64,000 nucleotides of DNA from Dechloromonas sp. H13 (GTDB lineage Bacteria > Pseudomonadota > Gammaproteobacteria > Burkholderiales > Rhodocyclaceae): assembly GCF_009469615.1 (NCBI RefSeq), contig NZ_SSXX01000006.1:124001-188000 (forward strand). Direction: 5' to 3'. The notes below the pieces were generated by a model, which was not told the DNA's origin, made no database searches, and saw only the letters and a list, made by a program, of their open reading frames with translations. Within the stretch, counting starts at the first letter, position 1, and each line of letters begins with the position of its first letter. Made by a program: the position numbers and the translations under genes. This document shows, in pieces, positions 34,197 to 43,004 of the stretch.

Positions 34197-34658
34197 TCAT
34201 TTCTGCGGCGCCGGAAGCGGCTGCACGCGCGGCTGGCCCTTGTCGTAAAAAATCGTCGTGACGAGACGTACCGGCTTGTCGCCGGCATTCCTGAACTGGT
34301 GCACCAGCCCGCGGGCATTGTGAAAGCCTTCACCCGCCTTGACCGATTTCGCTCCTTGGCCGTCGACGACTAGGTCCAGATCGCCTTCGATCACCGCCCC
34401 GACGCAATCGCCCGGGTGCGTATGCATCGGCGAAGAGGCGCCCGGCGCCAGCGTCACGGCGATCAGCGCGAACTCCTTGCTGTCGTCGCCGGTGACCGGC
34501 GCGATGAGCAAAGGCCGGGAGGTGAAACCCCCGCCCTGCGGAACCGCCGGACTGAGCCTTGGATCGGGCGCCTGCGCGAACGACGCCGGCGGAATAACCA
34601 GCATGCCGAGCACAAGGGTTGCGACAACGGCCAACCCGTTCGATTTGCGTTGTTTCAT
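34197..34658 (-). CDS. Secreted cupin protein
   Basis: 153 residues with a Sec signal ending SFAQ-APD. The cupin barrel shows SSPMHTHPGDCVGAVIEG (metal-binding HTH) and GEGFHNARGLVHQFRN. It is a periplasmic metal-binding cupin of unknown function. An A-rich/T-rich stretch and good purine-rich ribosome site (AGGGAGACAGG on the minus strand) precede the start. Confidence 0.8.
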   Translation of the reverse strand: MKQRKSNGLAVVATLVLGMLVIPPASFAQAPDPRLSPAVPQGGGFTSRPLLIAPVTGDDSKEFALIAVTLAPGASSPMHTHPGDCVGAVIEGDLDLVVDGQGAKSVKAGEGFHNARGLVHQFRNAGDKPVRLVTTIFYDKGQPRVQPLPAPQK

Positions 34659-35000
34659 CCTGTCTCCCTCCTTATTTTTTTCAAGTGCCGAATGCGAAAA
34701 CCACTCTCCCGGTCGATGACTCGCACTTCATATTCAATATGGATCAGCGCGCGGGGAACTTCAAGGCGGCTCCCCGCCTCTACCCGCATTCGATGGACAT
34801 GACGGCTGAAACAATCCGAAGTTCGGCACCATCGATGCAGCAACGATGAAAGTCGCTTTCATGTCATGACAGCGATGGCTGATTTGATCTGGCTCAGGAA
34901 CGCTTCATTCAGGCCAAATCACCCCTAGCAAAATGATCCTATCGTGAGTAGTCTTATCCATAGCAGTTGAGGTTCTACATAAACCATAAGGAGACATGGA
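34659..35000. other. Intergenic gap with a weak Fnr-like site
   Basis: 342 nt without a supportable gene. TTGAT-CTGG-CTCAG at 34884-34897 has a perfect left half of an Fnr box. A TATCGT at 34940-34945 would put it at -61.5 relative to a start site before the cytochrome gene. The call is weak. Confidence 0.3.
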
Positions 35001-35423
35001 ATGAAAATTTTCACCTTGAATGTAGCCATCGCCATCACCCTTGCCACAGCCGGCGCAACGACTGCGGTCGCGGCAGACAGGATCGACCTCGGCAAGTATG
35101 AGTATGACAACAACTGCGTCGCCTGCCACGGCAACAATCTGAAGGGTGGCGCCTACGTCGACTTCCTGAAGGTGACCCCGCCCGATCTGACGCTGCTGTC
35201 GAAGAAGAACGGCGGCACCTTCCCGCTGGAGCGCGTCTATGCGGTGATCGACGGGCGGCAACAGGTCCAGGCGCACGGCCCGCGCGAAATGCCGATCTGG
35301 GGCCGGGACTACCAGATCAAGGCTGGCGAGTTCTACGCCGACAGCTACTACGACCCGGAAGCTTTCGTCCGCGGGCGCATTCTGGCGCTGATCGACTACC
35401 TTAACCGCATGCAGGCCAAGTAA
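35001..35423 (+). CDS. Monoheme cytochrome c
   Basis: 140 residues with a Sec signal (to VAADR), heme site CVACH near residue 39 and a probable axial methionine in PREMPIWG. The GGAG seven bases before ATG 35001 supports the start. This single-heme type resembles the c55x/NirC-like group, but the family is too general to name it. It is monocistronic, with its own terminator. Confidence 0.88.
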   Translation: MKIFTLNVAIAITLATAGATTAVAADRIDLGKYEYDNNCVACHGNNLKGGAYVDFLKVTPPDLTLLSKKNGGTFPLERVYAVIDGRQQVQAHGPREMPIWGRDYQIKAGEFYADSYYDPEAFVRGRILALIDYLNRMQAK

Positions 35424-35447
35424 GCCTGGCCCGGCGGACGTACGCAG

Positions 35448-35477
35448 TGGGGCGCTCTTGCAGCGCCCCATTTCGTT
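35448..35477 (+). terminator. Rho-independent terminator after cytochrome
   Basis: The 9-bp stem TGGGGCGCT / AGCGCCCCA with loop CTTGC is followed by TTTCGTT. Confidence 0.8.
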
Positions 35478-35511
35478 GCGCCCTGTTCCCATCCGGCGCC
35501 GTAGGGCCCGC

Positions 35512-36159
35512 TCACCGAAGCTGTTCGAGAATACCGGCGGCCAGCACGGCCGGGTCTTCGGCCCCGACGATAGCCCGGTCTCCGGGCAGGATGAAGGTCG
35601 GCACCATCCTCACCCCCATGGCGCGAATCTGGCGTTCGCGCGTGCGGACGAGTTCCTCGTCCTCGTTCGAACGCAAGTAGCTGGCGACCGCTTCGGCGTC
35701 GTAACCGCAGCCGGCGGCGATCTCCGCCAGCAGGGCGATGTCGCCGACGTGTTCGCCGCGCTGGAACTGGGCGACGAACAGGCGCTCGACCAGTTCGTCG
35801 GCGACGCCGCGCTGCTGGACCCAGTGGATCAGGCGGTGGGCGCGCAGCGTGTTGGCGCGCAGGGGAATCTTCTCGAAGGCGTAGTCGATGCCGTAGGCCT
35901 GCCCGGCCGCGCGAACGCGCGCGAACAGCGCATCGACCGCGTCCCGCCCGCCGAACTTGCGTTCGAGGAACGGCAGATAGGGCTCGCCTTCCGGCGGCGT
36001 GTCGGGGTTGAGGAAGAACGGCAGCCAGCGGGTGCGACAGGTGAATTCTGGATGGCTGGTGCGCACCAGTTCGACGGCGCGTGCCAGCCGGCGCTTGCCG
36101 ATGAAGCACCACGGGCAGACGATGTCGGAAACGATGTCGATGGTCAGCATGGAATGCAT
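35512..36159 (-). CDS. DsbA-family oxidoreductase (FrnE-like)
   Basis: 215 residues, no signal peptide, so cytoplasmic. The CPWC active site is in DIVCPWCFIGKRRL, followed by the helical insertion and a cis-proline in VRMVPTFIL, as in FrnE/2-hydroxychromene-isomerase-like DsbA proteins. It may act as a thiol oxidoreductase under stress. It is separated by a terminator from the fatty-acid operon upstream. An ATG three codons in is an alternative start. Confidence 0.88.
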   Translation of the reverse strand: MHSMLTIDIVSDIVCPWCFIGKRRLARAVELVRTSHPEFTCRTRWLPFFLNPDTPPEGEPYLPFLERKFGGRDAVDALFARVRAAGQAYGIDYAFEKIPLRANTLRAHRLIHWVQQRGVADELVERLFVAQFQRGEHVGDIALLAEIAAGCGYDAEAVASYLRSNEDEELVRTRERQIRAMGVRMVPTFILPGDRAIVGAEDPAVLAAGILEQLR

Positions 36160-36189
36160 ATTAGCGCCTCGGCGCCGGCGACGAGCACG

Positions 36190-36214
36190 AAAAAATCCCC
36201 GCCGCGGCGGGGAT
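36190..36214 (-). terminator. Terminator of the fadB-to-acyl-CoA-dehydrogenase operon
   Basis: The perfect 20-bp palindrome ATCCCCGCCGCGGCGGGGAT is followed on the minus strand by TTTTTTC, just after the acyl-CoA dehydrogenase stop at 36242. Confidence 0.85.
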
Positions 36215-36241
36215 GATCGAAGCGGCCGAACGCCTTCCGCC

Positions 36242-38035
36242 TTACAGCATGTCGTCGGTCACCGCCGCCAGGGCGACACTCCCGGCCATGACGGTATCGG
36301 CATAGGCGGCGGCCTGCGGCAGCATCTGGTCGGCGTAGAAGTGCGCGCTGGCGATCTTGCCGCGGTAGAAGGTCTGGTCGCCGTCGCCACGGTCGAGATG
36401 GCCGGCCGCTGCCAGCGCCGCCTTGCCCATCAGCCAGCCGCCGCAGACAGTGACGGCGAGATGCAGATAGGGGACAGCTGCGGTCAACGGCCCGGCGAGG
36501 CCGTTTTTCGCGTCGCCGGCGAGGAATTCCGTGGCGTCGGTCCATGCCTTGAGCGCACGGCCGAGACGGCGGCCGATGGCGAGCAGTTCCGGGCGGCTGG
36601 ATTCGGCCAAGGCGCGCGCGGTGGCCGCCACTTCGCCGAAGACAACGCGGGCGGTGGCGCCCTGGTCGCGCATCAGCTTGCGGAAGATCAGGTCGTTGGC
36701 CTGGATGCCCGTGGTGCCCTCGTAGATCGTCGTGATGCGCGCATCGCGCCAGTGCTGGGCGGCGCCGGTTTCCTCGATGAAGCCCATGCCGCCGTGGATC
36801 TGGATGCCGAGCGAGGTGACGTCGATGCCCATCTCTGTACCGCCGCCCTTGACGATGGGAATCATGAATTCGGCAAGGTAGAGCTGGCGCCTCTTCTCTT
36901 CCTTGTCCTCGATGGCATGCGCCCGATCGAGCAGGCCCGAGGTGTAGTAGGCCATGGCACGGCAGGCTTCGACGCGCGACTTCATCAGCATCAGCATGCG
37001 GCGGATGTCGGGGTGCTTGTCGATGGTGACCAGCGCCTCGCCGGTCAGCGCGTCGCGGCCCTGCTTGCGCTCGCGGGCATAGCCGAGCGCCTGCTGGTAG
37101 GCGCGCTCGCCGAGGGCGATGCCCTGCAGGCCGACGCCGAGGCGGGCTTCGTTCATCATGATGAACATGTATTCGAGGCCGCGGTTCGGCTCGCCGAGCA
37201 GGTAGCCGACGGCACCGCCGTTGTCGCCGTAGGCCATGACGCAGGTCGGGCTGGCGTGGATGCCGAGCTTGTGCTCGATCGAGACGCAATGCGCATCGTT
37301 GCGCGCGCCGAACGAGCCGTCGGCGTTCACCAGGAACTTGGGCACGAGGAACATCGAGATGCCCTTGACTCCGGCCGGTGCATCCGGCAGGCGGGCGAGC
37401 ACGAGGTGGACGATGTTGTCCGTCATGTCGTGGTCGCCATAGGTAATGAAGATCTTCTGGCCGAAGACGCGGTAGCTGCCGTCGGCCTGCGGCTCGGCGC
37501 GGCTGCGCACGAGGGCGAGGTCGGAGCCGGCCTGCGGCTCGGTCAGGTTCATCGTGCCGGTCCACTCGCCGGTGACCATCTTTTCCAGATAGGTCGCCTT
37601 CAGTTCGTCGCTGGCGCAGATCATCAGCGCCTCGACAGCGCCGGTCGTAAGCAAGGGGCCGAGCGAAAACGAAAGGTTGGCCGAGCAGACCATTTCCTTG
37701 ACCGCGACCGCCAGCGTGTCCGGCTGGCCGTGGCCGCCATATTCCGGGGCCGAGGCGATGCCGTTCCAGCCGGCGTCGCAGAAGGCCTTGTAGGCTTCCT
37801 TCCAGCCGGCCGGCGTGACGACGCCGTTCGCCGTCAGCTGGCAGCCCTGCGTATCGCCGACGCGGTTGAGCGGCGCCAGGACTTCGCTGGCGAACTTCGC
37901 CGCCTCGTCGAGAATGGCATCGGCCATGTCGGGCGTCGCCTCGGCGTATTGCGGAAAGGCGCTCAATTCCCTGAATCCGGCCACTTCGTCCATCACGAAG
38001 CGCATGTCCTTCACGGGCGCGCGGTAATCGCTCAT
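36242..38035 (-). CDS. Acyl-CoA dehydrogenase (large, ~600-aa type)
   Basis: 597 residues, longer than the ~380-aa classic form because of a C-terminal extension, as in the FadE5/AcdA-like group. FAD- and substrate-binding motifs are present: MNLTEPQAGSDLALV, KIFITYGDHDMT and IQIHGGMGFIEETG. It introduces the trans-2 double bond into acyl-CoA and passes electrons to ETF. It is the last gene of the minus-strand fatty-acid operon and is followed by a strong terminator. Confidence 0.93.
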   Translation of the reverse strand: MSDYRAPVKDMRFVMDEVAGFRELSAFPQYAEATPDMADAILDEAAKFASEVLAPLNRVGDTQGCQLTANGVVTPAGWKEAYKAFCDAGWNGIASAPEYGGHGQPDTLAVAVKEMVCSANLSFSLGPLLTTGAVEALMICASDELKATYLEKMVTGEWTGTMNLTEPQAGSDLALVRSRAEPQADGSYRVFGQKIFITYGDHDMTDNIVHLVLARLPDAPAGVKGISMFLVPKFLVNADGSFGARNDAHCVSIEHKLGIHASPTCVMAYGDNGGAVGYLLGEPNRGLEYMFIMMNEARLGVGLQGIALGERAYQQALGYARERKQGRDALTGEALVTIDKHPDIRRMLMLMKSRVEACRAMAYYTSGLLDRAHAIEDKEEKRRQLYLAEFMIPIVKGGGTEMGIDVTSLGIQIHGGMGFIEETGAAQHWRDARITTIYEGTTGIQANDLIFRKLMRDQGATARVVFGEVAATARALAESSRPELLAIGRRLGRALKAWTDATEFLAGDAKNGLAGPLTAAVPYLHLAVTVCGGWLMGKAALAAAGHLDRGDGDQTFYRGKIASAHFYADQMLPQAAAYADTVMAGSVALAAVTDDML

Positions 38036-38057
38036 CTTGCTGTCTCCTTGTCTGTTC

Positions 38058-39008
38058 TCAGAATGGGTTGCTGCACAGCGCCAGCTTGGCGCTGCGGTAT
38101 TCCTGCTTGAGGCGCTCGATCAGTTCGGCGGTGGGCAGGATGTCGTCGATGTTGCCGACGCCCTGCCCGGCGCCCCAGATGTCCTTCCACGCCTTGGCCG
38201 CGCCGGCGGCGGCGCCGAAGTTCATCGAGGTCTTGTCCTTGACCGGCAGGTTGTCCGGGTCGAGGCCGGCGGCGACGATGCTCTTCTTCAGGTAGTTGCC
38301 ATGCACGCCGGTGAAATACGGGGTGTAGACGACGTCGACCGCGGCCGAGTCGACAATGGCCTGTTTGTAGGCCGCCTGGGCATTGGCTTCCTGGGTGGCG
38401 ATGAAGCGCGTACCCATATAGGCGAAATCGGCACCCATCGCCTGCGCGGCGAGGATAGCGCTGCCGCTGGCGATGGCGCCGGAAAGCGCGATCGGGCCAT
38501 CGTAGAACTTGCGGACCTCGCCGACCAGGGCGAACGGGCTCAACATGCCGGCATGGCCGCCGGCCCCGGCGCAGACCAGGATCAAACCGTCGACGCCGGC
38601 CTCCAGGGCCTTTTCGGCATGGCGCACGCTGATCACGTCGTGGAAAACCTTGCCGCCGTAGGCATGGACGTGCGGCACGATCTCGTCCGGCGCACGCAGG
38701 CTGGTGATGATCAGCGGCACCTCATGCTTCACGCACAGCGCCATGTCGTGCTCGAGGCGCTCGTTCGACTGGTGGATGATCTGGTTGACGGCGAACGGCG
38801 CAGCATGCGGATCATCGGCCAGCGCCGACTTGATGATGCTCAGCCAGGTGTCCAGTTCCTCCTTGGGCCGCGCGTTGAGCGCCGGGAAGGAACCGATGGT
38901 GCCGCCCCGGCACTGGGCGATGACGAGATCCGGGTTGGAAACGATGAACATCGGCGCGCAGATGACGGGCAGCGCCAGGCCCTTTTGCAGCGAAGCGGGA
39001 ATCGGCAT
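38058..39008 (-). CDS. Nitronate monooxygenase / 2-nitropropane-dioxygenase-like flavoprotein
   Basis: 316 residues. The TIM-barrel FMN pattern is clear: PVICAPMFIVSNP at the N-terminus, CAGAGGHAGML and the phosphate-binding ALSGAIASGSAILAA. Start overlaps the acyl-CoA ligase stop by one base (TAATG). Enzymes of this family also include enoyl reductases; in a beta-oxidation operon an auxiliary lipid role or nitronate detoxification are both possible. Confidence 0.88.
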   Translation of the reverse strand: MPIPASLQKGLALPVICAPMFIVSNPDLVIAQCRGGTIGSFPALNARPKEELDTWLSIIKSALADDPHAAPFAVNQIIHQSNERLEHDMALCVKHEVPLIITSLRAPDEIVPHVHAYGGKVFHDVISVRHAEKALEAGVDGLILVCAGAGGHAGMLSPFALVGEVRKFYDGPIALSGAIASGSAILAAQAMGADFAYMGTRFIATQEANAQAAYKQAIVDSAAVDVVYTPYFTGVHGNYLKKSIVAAGLDPDNLPVKDKTSMNFGAAAGAAKAWKDIWGAGQGVGNIDDILPTAELIERLKQEYRSAKLALCSNPF

Positions 39009-40669
39009 TACGCGGCCTCCTTCAGAGCGCGGCGCAGGATCTTGCCGACGTTGGTGCGCGGCAAATCGGCGCGGAATTCGACATGCTTCGGCACCTTGTA
39101 GCCGGTCAGGTGCTTTCGGCAGTGGGCAATCAGTTCCTCGGCCGTCAGGTTCGGATCCTTGCGGACGACGAAGATCTTCACCGCCTCGCCGGAGTTGTCG
39201 TCGTGCACCCCGATCGCCGCCACGTCGCTGACCCCCTCGTGCATGGCGACCGCCTCTTCCACCTCGTTCGGATATACGTTGAAGCCGGAGACGAGAATCA
39301 TGTCCTTCTTGCGGTCGACCAGGAAAACATAGCCCAGATGGTCGATGTAGCCCATGTCGCCGGTCTTCAGGAAACCGTCGCCGTACATCACGTTGGCGGT
39401 CTCCGCCGGGCGCTGCCAGTAGCCCTTCATGACCTGCGGCCCGCGGATGCAGATTTCGCCGACCTGGCCGAGCGGCACCTCCTTGCCGGAATCGTCGCGG
39501 ATCGACACTTCGGTTGACGAGATCGGCAGGCCGATCGAGCCGTTGAACTCGGTCATGTGCAGCGGGTTGATGGTCGCCGCCGGCGAGGTCTCGGTGAGGC
39601 CGTAGGCCTGCAGCAGCGGCGTCCCGGTCACCTTCATCCAGCGGTCGGCAACCGGCCCCTGGACGGCCATGCCGCCACCCAGCGTGACCTTCATGGTCGA
39701 GAAGTCGAGGGCGGCGAATTCGGCGTTGTTGAGCAGCGCGTTGAACAGCGTATTGACGCCGGTGACGACGGTGATCGGATACTTGGCCCACTCCTTGACG
39801 AAGCCGGGAATGTCGCGCGGATTGGCGATCAGCAGGTTGCGCGCGCCGATCATCAGGAAGGTCAGGCAGTTCGCCGTCAGCGCGAAGATGTGATAGAGCG
39901 GCAAGGCGGTGATGATGAACTCCTCGCCCTCCCTGACCACCGGCTTGATCCAGCTGTACGCCTGCATGACGTTGGAACTGATGTTGGCATGGGTCAGCAT
40001 GGCGCCCTTGGAGACGCCGGTCGTGCCGCCGGTATATTGCAGGAAGGCGAGATCGTCATGACCGAGGGCCACCGGGTCCATGCCGTGGCGGCGGCCGGCA
40101 GCCAACGCCGCGGTGAAATTGATCGAGCCGGGCAGCGACCAGGCGGGCACCAGCTTCTTGACGTGGCGGACGACGAAATTGACCAGCGCGCCCTTGACCA
40201 TGCCCAGCATCTCGCCCATCGGCGTCACCACGACATGCTTGACGGCGGTCTTGGCGATCACCTGCTGCAGCGTGTTGGCGAAGTTCTCGACGATGACGAT
40301 GGCCGTGGCGCCGGAATCCTTGAGCTGATGCTCGAGTTCGCGCGGCGTGTAGAGCGGGTTGCAATTGACCACGACGCAGCCGGCGCGCAGGGTGCCGAAC
40401 AGGGCCACCGGGTATTGCAGCAGGTTCGGCATCATCAGCGCGACGCGGTCGCCCTTCTGCAGCCCGAGCGACTGCAGCCAGCCGGCGAAGTCGCGCGTCA
40501 GGCGATCCAGTTCGCCGTAGGTCATCTCCTGCCCCATGCTGACGTAGGCCATCTTGTCGGCATACTTGCGGCAGGCGTCCTCGAACAGCGTCACCAGCGA
40601 CGGCACATGGTCGATGCTGATGTCGGCCGGCACGCCGGACGGATAACTCTTGACCCAGATCTTGTCCAT
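39008..40669 (-). CDS. fadD: Long-chain fatty acid-CoA ligase
   Basis: 553 residues. The AMP-binding P-loop [14 protein letters not shown], the YGLTETSPA motif, [21 protein letters not shown] and the C-terminal lysine in [10 protein letters not shown] are all intact. It activates fatty acids to acyl-CoA with ATP at the inner membrane. ATG 40669 is preceded by AGGAG. It sits centrally in the beta-oxidation operon, and fadL is encoded nearby for uptake. Confidence 0.93.
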   Translation of the reverse strand: MDKIWVKSYPSGVPADISIDHVPSLVTLFEDACRKYADKMAYVSMGQEMTYGELDRLTRDFAGWLQSLGLQKGDRVALMMPNLLQYPVALFGTLRAGCVVVNCNPLYTPRELEHQLKDSGATAIVIVENFANTLQQVIAKTAVKHVVVTPMGEMLGMVKGALVNFVVRHVKKLVPAWSLPGSINFTAALAAGRRHGMDPVALGHDDLAFLQYTGGTTGVSKGAMLTHANISSNVMQAYSWIKPVVREGEEFIITALPLYHIFALTANCLTFLMIGARNLLIANPRDIPGFVKEWAKYPITVVTGVNTLFNALLNNAEFAALDFSTMKVTLGGGMAVQGPVADRWMKVTGTPLLQAYGLTETSPAATINPLHMTEFNGSIGLPISSTEVSIRDDSGKEVPLGQVGEICIRGPQVMKGYWQRPAETANVMYGDGFLKTGDMGYIDHLGYVFLVDRKKDMILVSGFNVYPNEVEEAVAMHEGVSDVAAIGVHDDNSGEAVKIFVVRKDPNLTAEELIAHCRKHLTGYKVPKHVEFRADLPRTNVGKILRRALKEAA

Positions 40670-40691
40670 TTTTATCTCCTCCTTGAATTGT

Positions 40692-41264
40692 TCAGCCGCC
40701 GAGCAGCGCCTTCTTGAGCGAGGCGTCCACCGGGTTGTCGCCCAGCCAGACCTTGAGCAATGCCCTGGCGAAGGGTGCGCCCGCGACCTTGCCGCGCACC
40801 TCGCCATTGAAGCTTACACCGACGCCGTCGGCCGTGAAGTCGATGGCGACGGTATCGCCGTTCTTGGCATTGCCGATCTTTTTCATGATATCGGCAAACT
40901 GGTCGATCTGCGCCTTCAGTGCGGCCATCTCGGCTTCGCTGTTGTTGTCCTTGAGACCGTCGCGCAGGGCGCCGTAGAGCGTATCGGCGTCGATGTCGCG
41001 CAACATGCGCATGCTCATGCGGCGCGGCGTCGCGGCATCGAGCAGGCCGGCCGGCGTGTTCGATTTCTGGGTGACGTAGAGCGCCCCGACATAGACCTTG
41101 ACGAAAACCTTGGTCCGCAGACCGGCGCCATTGAGCACCAGTTCGCCGGCACCGACCTTGATCTGCTCGTCCAGCTTGACCCCGGCCACCTCGGCCGCCT
41201 GCAGGCCGGGAACCGCCAGCAACGCCGCGACCAGCGCCGCCACCCGTACGGAATGCGAAATCAT
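40692..41264 (-). CDS. Exported chalcone-isomerase-like protein
   Basis: 190 residues with a Sec signal ending LQA-AEVAG. The sequence [30 protein letters not shown] and the C-terminal [15 protein letters not shown] match the bacterial chalcone isomerase-like family (PF16036), whose plant relatives bind fatty acids. It overlaps the DUF4442 gene by 4 nt (ATGA). A fatty-acid-binding role in the periplasm is plausible but untested. Confidence 0.85.
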   Translation of the reverse strand: MISHSVRVAALVAALLAVPGLQAAEVAGVKLDEQIKVGAGELVLNGAGLRTKVFVKVYVGALYVTQKSNTPAGLLDAATPRRMSMRMLRDIDADTLYGALRDGLKDNNSEAEMAALKAQIDQFADIMKKIGNAKNGDTVAIDFTADGVGVSFNGEVRGKVAGAPFARALLKVWLGDNPVDASLKKALLGG

Positions 41265-41779
41265 CTTGTTTTGTCTCCTTCGATGGATTTTTGCCGGTAA
41301 TGCTTCTTGTCGGCGATATAAACCGTACGTTCGACCACGGTATGCACCGTGCCCTGGCTATCCCTCAACTCGACCAGGTAGGTGCGATCAAGCTCGGGCG
41401 ACTCGTCGAGCGCGGCACGGATCGCCGCGATTTCGTCTGCCGCCAGTGAAAAATCGGCGAACAGGGTCGTGTAGCCCGGCTTCTTGTAGCGGATGCTGGC
41501 CGCCTTGTCCCAGACGATCACGTCTTCGCCGAGCGCGGCCATCAGCATCATCGGATGCACGCCGTCGGTCACCGCGAACAGCGAGCCACCATAGATCGAG
41601 CCGACGACGTTGCGCGTCCGCCAGCTGAGTGGCAGGCGAATGCGGATATGCGAGAGGTCAGCGGCCACATGCTCGACCCGCCCGCCGGTGCCGCGAAAGG
41701 CGGGATGGAGGTTGAACCCCATCCGCACCATGCGCGCCCGCCAGGCCGGCGGCATTTTCGCGAGCCAGGCGGGTTTCAT
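41261..41779 (-). CDS. DUF4442 hotdog-fold protein (thioesterase-like)
   Basis: 172 residues. The hotdog pattern is seen in RNVVGSIYGGSLFAVTDGVHPMMLM, where other thioesterases have NHxGxxFGG. DUF4442 proteins are thought to be acyl-CoA thioesterases. It starts 3 nt after the thiolase stop and overlaps the next gene, so it is part of the operon. It could release free acids from blocked CoA intermediates. Confidence 0.82.
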   Translation of the reverse strand: MKPAWLAKMPPAWRARMVRMGFNLHPAFRGTGGRVEHVAADLSHIRIRLPLSWRTRNVVGSIYGGSLFAVTDGVHPMMLMAALGEDVIVWDKAASIRYKKPGYTTLFADFSLAADEIAAIRAALDESPELDRTYLVELRDSQGTVHTVVERTVYIADKKHYRQKSIEGDKTR

Positions 41780-41781
41780 GC

Positions 41782-42981
41782 TCAGAGCGCCTCGATGATG
41801 CCGGCGGCGCCCATGCCGGTACCGATGCACATGGTGACCATGCCGTACTTGCCGCCGGTACGCTTGAGGCCATGGGCAACGGTGGCGATGCGTATGGCGC
41901 CGGTCGCCCCCAGCGGATGGCCGAGCGCGATGGCGCCGCCGAGCGGATTGACCTTGTCCGGGTTGATCCCCAACTCCTGCATCACCGCCAGCGACTGCGC
42001 GGCGAAGGCTTCGTTGAGTTCGATCCAGTCGAGGTCATCCTGCTTGATGCCGACCTGCTGCAGCACCTTGGGGATCGCCGCGATCGGCCCGATACCCATG
42101 ATCTCCGGCGCCACGCCGCCCACCGCGTAGCCGGCGAAGCGAGCCAATGGGGTCAGGTTGTGTTCCTTGAGCACCTTCTCCGACACCAGCATCACGGCAG
42201 CGGCGCCGTCGGACATCTGCGACGAGTTGCCGGCGGTGACCGAACCGCGCGCATGGAAGACCGGCTTCAGCTTACCCAGCTTTTCCAGCGAGGCATCGGC
42301 GCGCGGACCTTCATCGACTTCGGCGACGCGCTCGCGAACCTTGATCTGCCCGCTCTTCAGGTCGGGCAGGCTTTCGCGGATGGCGTAAGGCGTCGTCTCG
42401 GCGTTGAAATAGCCGGCAGCGATGGCGGCGCAGGCCTTCTGGTTGGAGGCCAGGGCGAAGGCGTCCTGTTGCTCGCGGCTGATATTCCACTGGCGCGCCA
42501 CCTTCTCGGCGGTCAGCCCCATACCGTAGGCGATGCCGAGGTTTTCCTCTTTCGCGAAGATGGCCGGGTTCATCGACATCTTGTTGCCCATGATCTGCGG
42601 CATCACGCTCATCGACTCGGTACCTGCGGCGATCATGACGTCGGCCAGGCCGAGGCGGATCTGGTTGGCGGCATCAGCCACCGCCTGCACCCCGGAGGAG
42701 CAGAAGCGGTTGATGGTGATGCCCGGCACGGTGATCGGCAGGCCGGCCAGCAGCAGGCCGATGCGGGCGACGTTCATGCCCTGCTCGGCTTCCGGCATGG
42801 CGCAGCCGACGATGACGTCGCCAATGCGCGCCGGGTCGATGCCCGGCACTTGGGTGACGACGGACTTGAGGACGGCGGCCAGCATGTCGTCCGGACGGAC
42901 GTTCCTGTACATGCCGTTGCGCTTGGCCACCGGCAGGCGGGTGGCGGCGACGATGTAGGCTTCCTGAATCTGTTTGCTCAT
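41782..42981 (-). CDS. fadA: Acetyl-CoA C-acyltransferase (thiolase)
   Basis: 399 residues. The nucleophilic cysteine lies in NRFCSSGVQAV, the C-terminal His in GGAIALGHPLGATGA, and the second cysteine in TMCIGTGMGAA. It cleaves 3-ketoacyl-CoA in the last step of beta-oxidation. It follows the multifunctional hydratase/dehydrogenase by 23 nt, forming a FadBA-like pair. A second thiolase is encoded at 49922. Confidence 0.93.
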   Translation of the reverse strand: MSKQIQEAYIVAATRLPVAKRNGMYRNVRPDDMLAAVLKSVVTQVPGIDPARIGDVIVGCAMPEAEQGMNVARIGLLLAGLPITVPGITINRFCSSGVQAVADAANQIRLGLADVMIAAGTESMSVMPQIMGNKMSMNPAIFAKEENLGIAYGMGLTAEKVARQWNISREQQDAFALASNQKACAAIAAGYFNAETTPYAIRESLPDLKSGQIKVRERVAEVDEGPRADASLEKLGKLKPVFHARGSVTAGNSSQMSDGAAAVMLVSEKVLKEHNLTPLARFAGYAVGGVAPEIMGIGPIAAIPKVLQQVGIKQDDLDWIELNEAFAAQSLAVMQELGINPDKVNPLGGAIALGHPLGATGAIRIATVAHGLKRTGGKYGMVTMCIGTGMGAAGIIEAL

Positions 42982-43004
42982 TTCTTTATCTCTCCTCGAC
43001 CCGA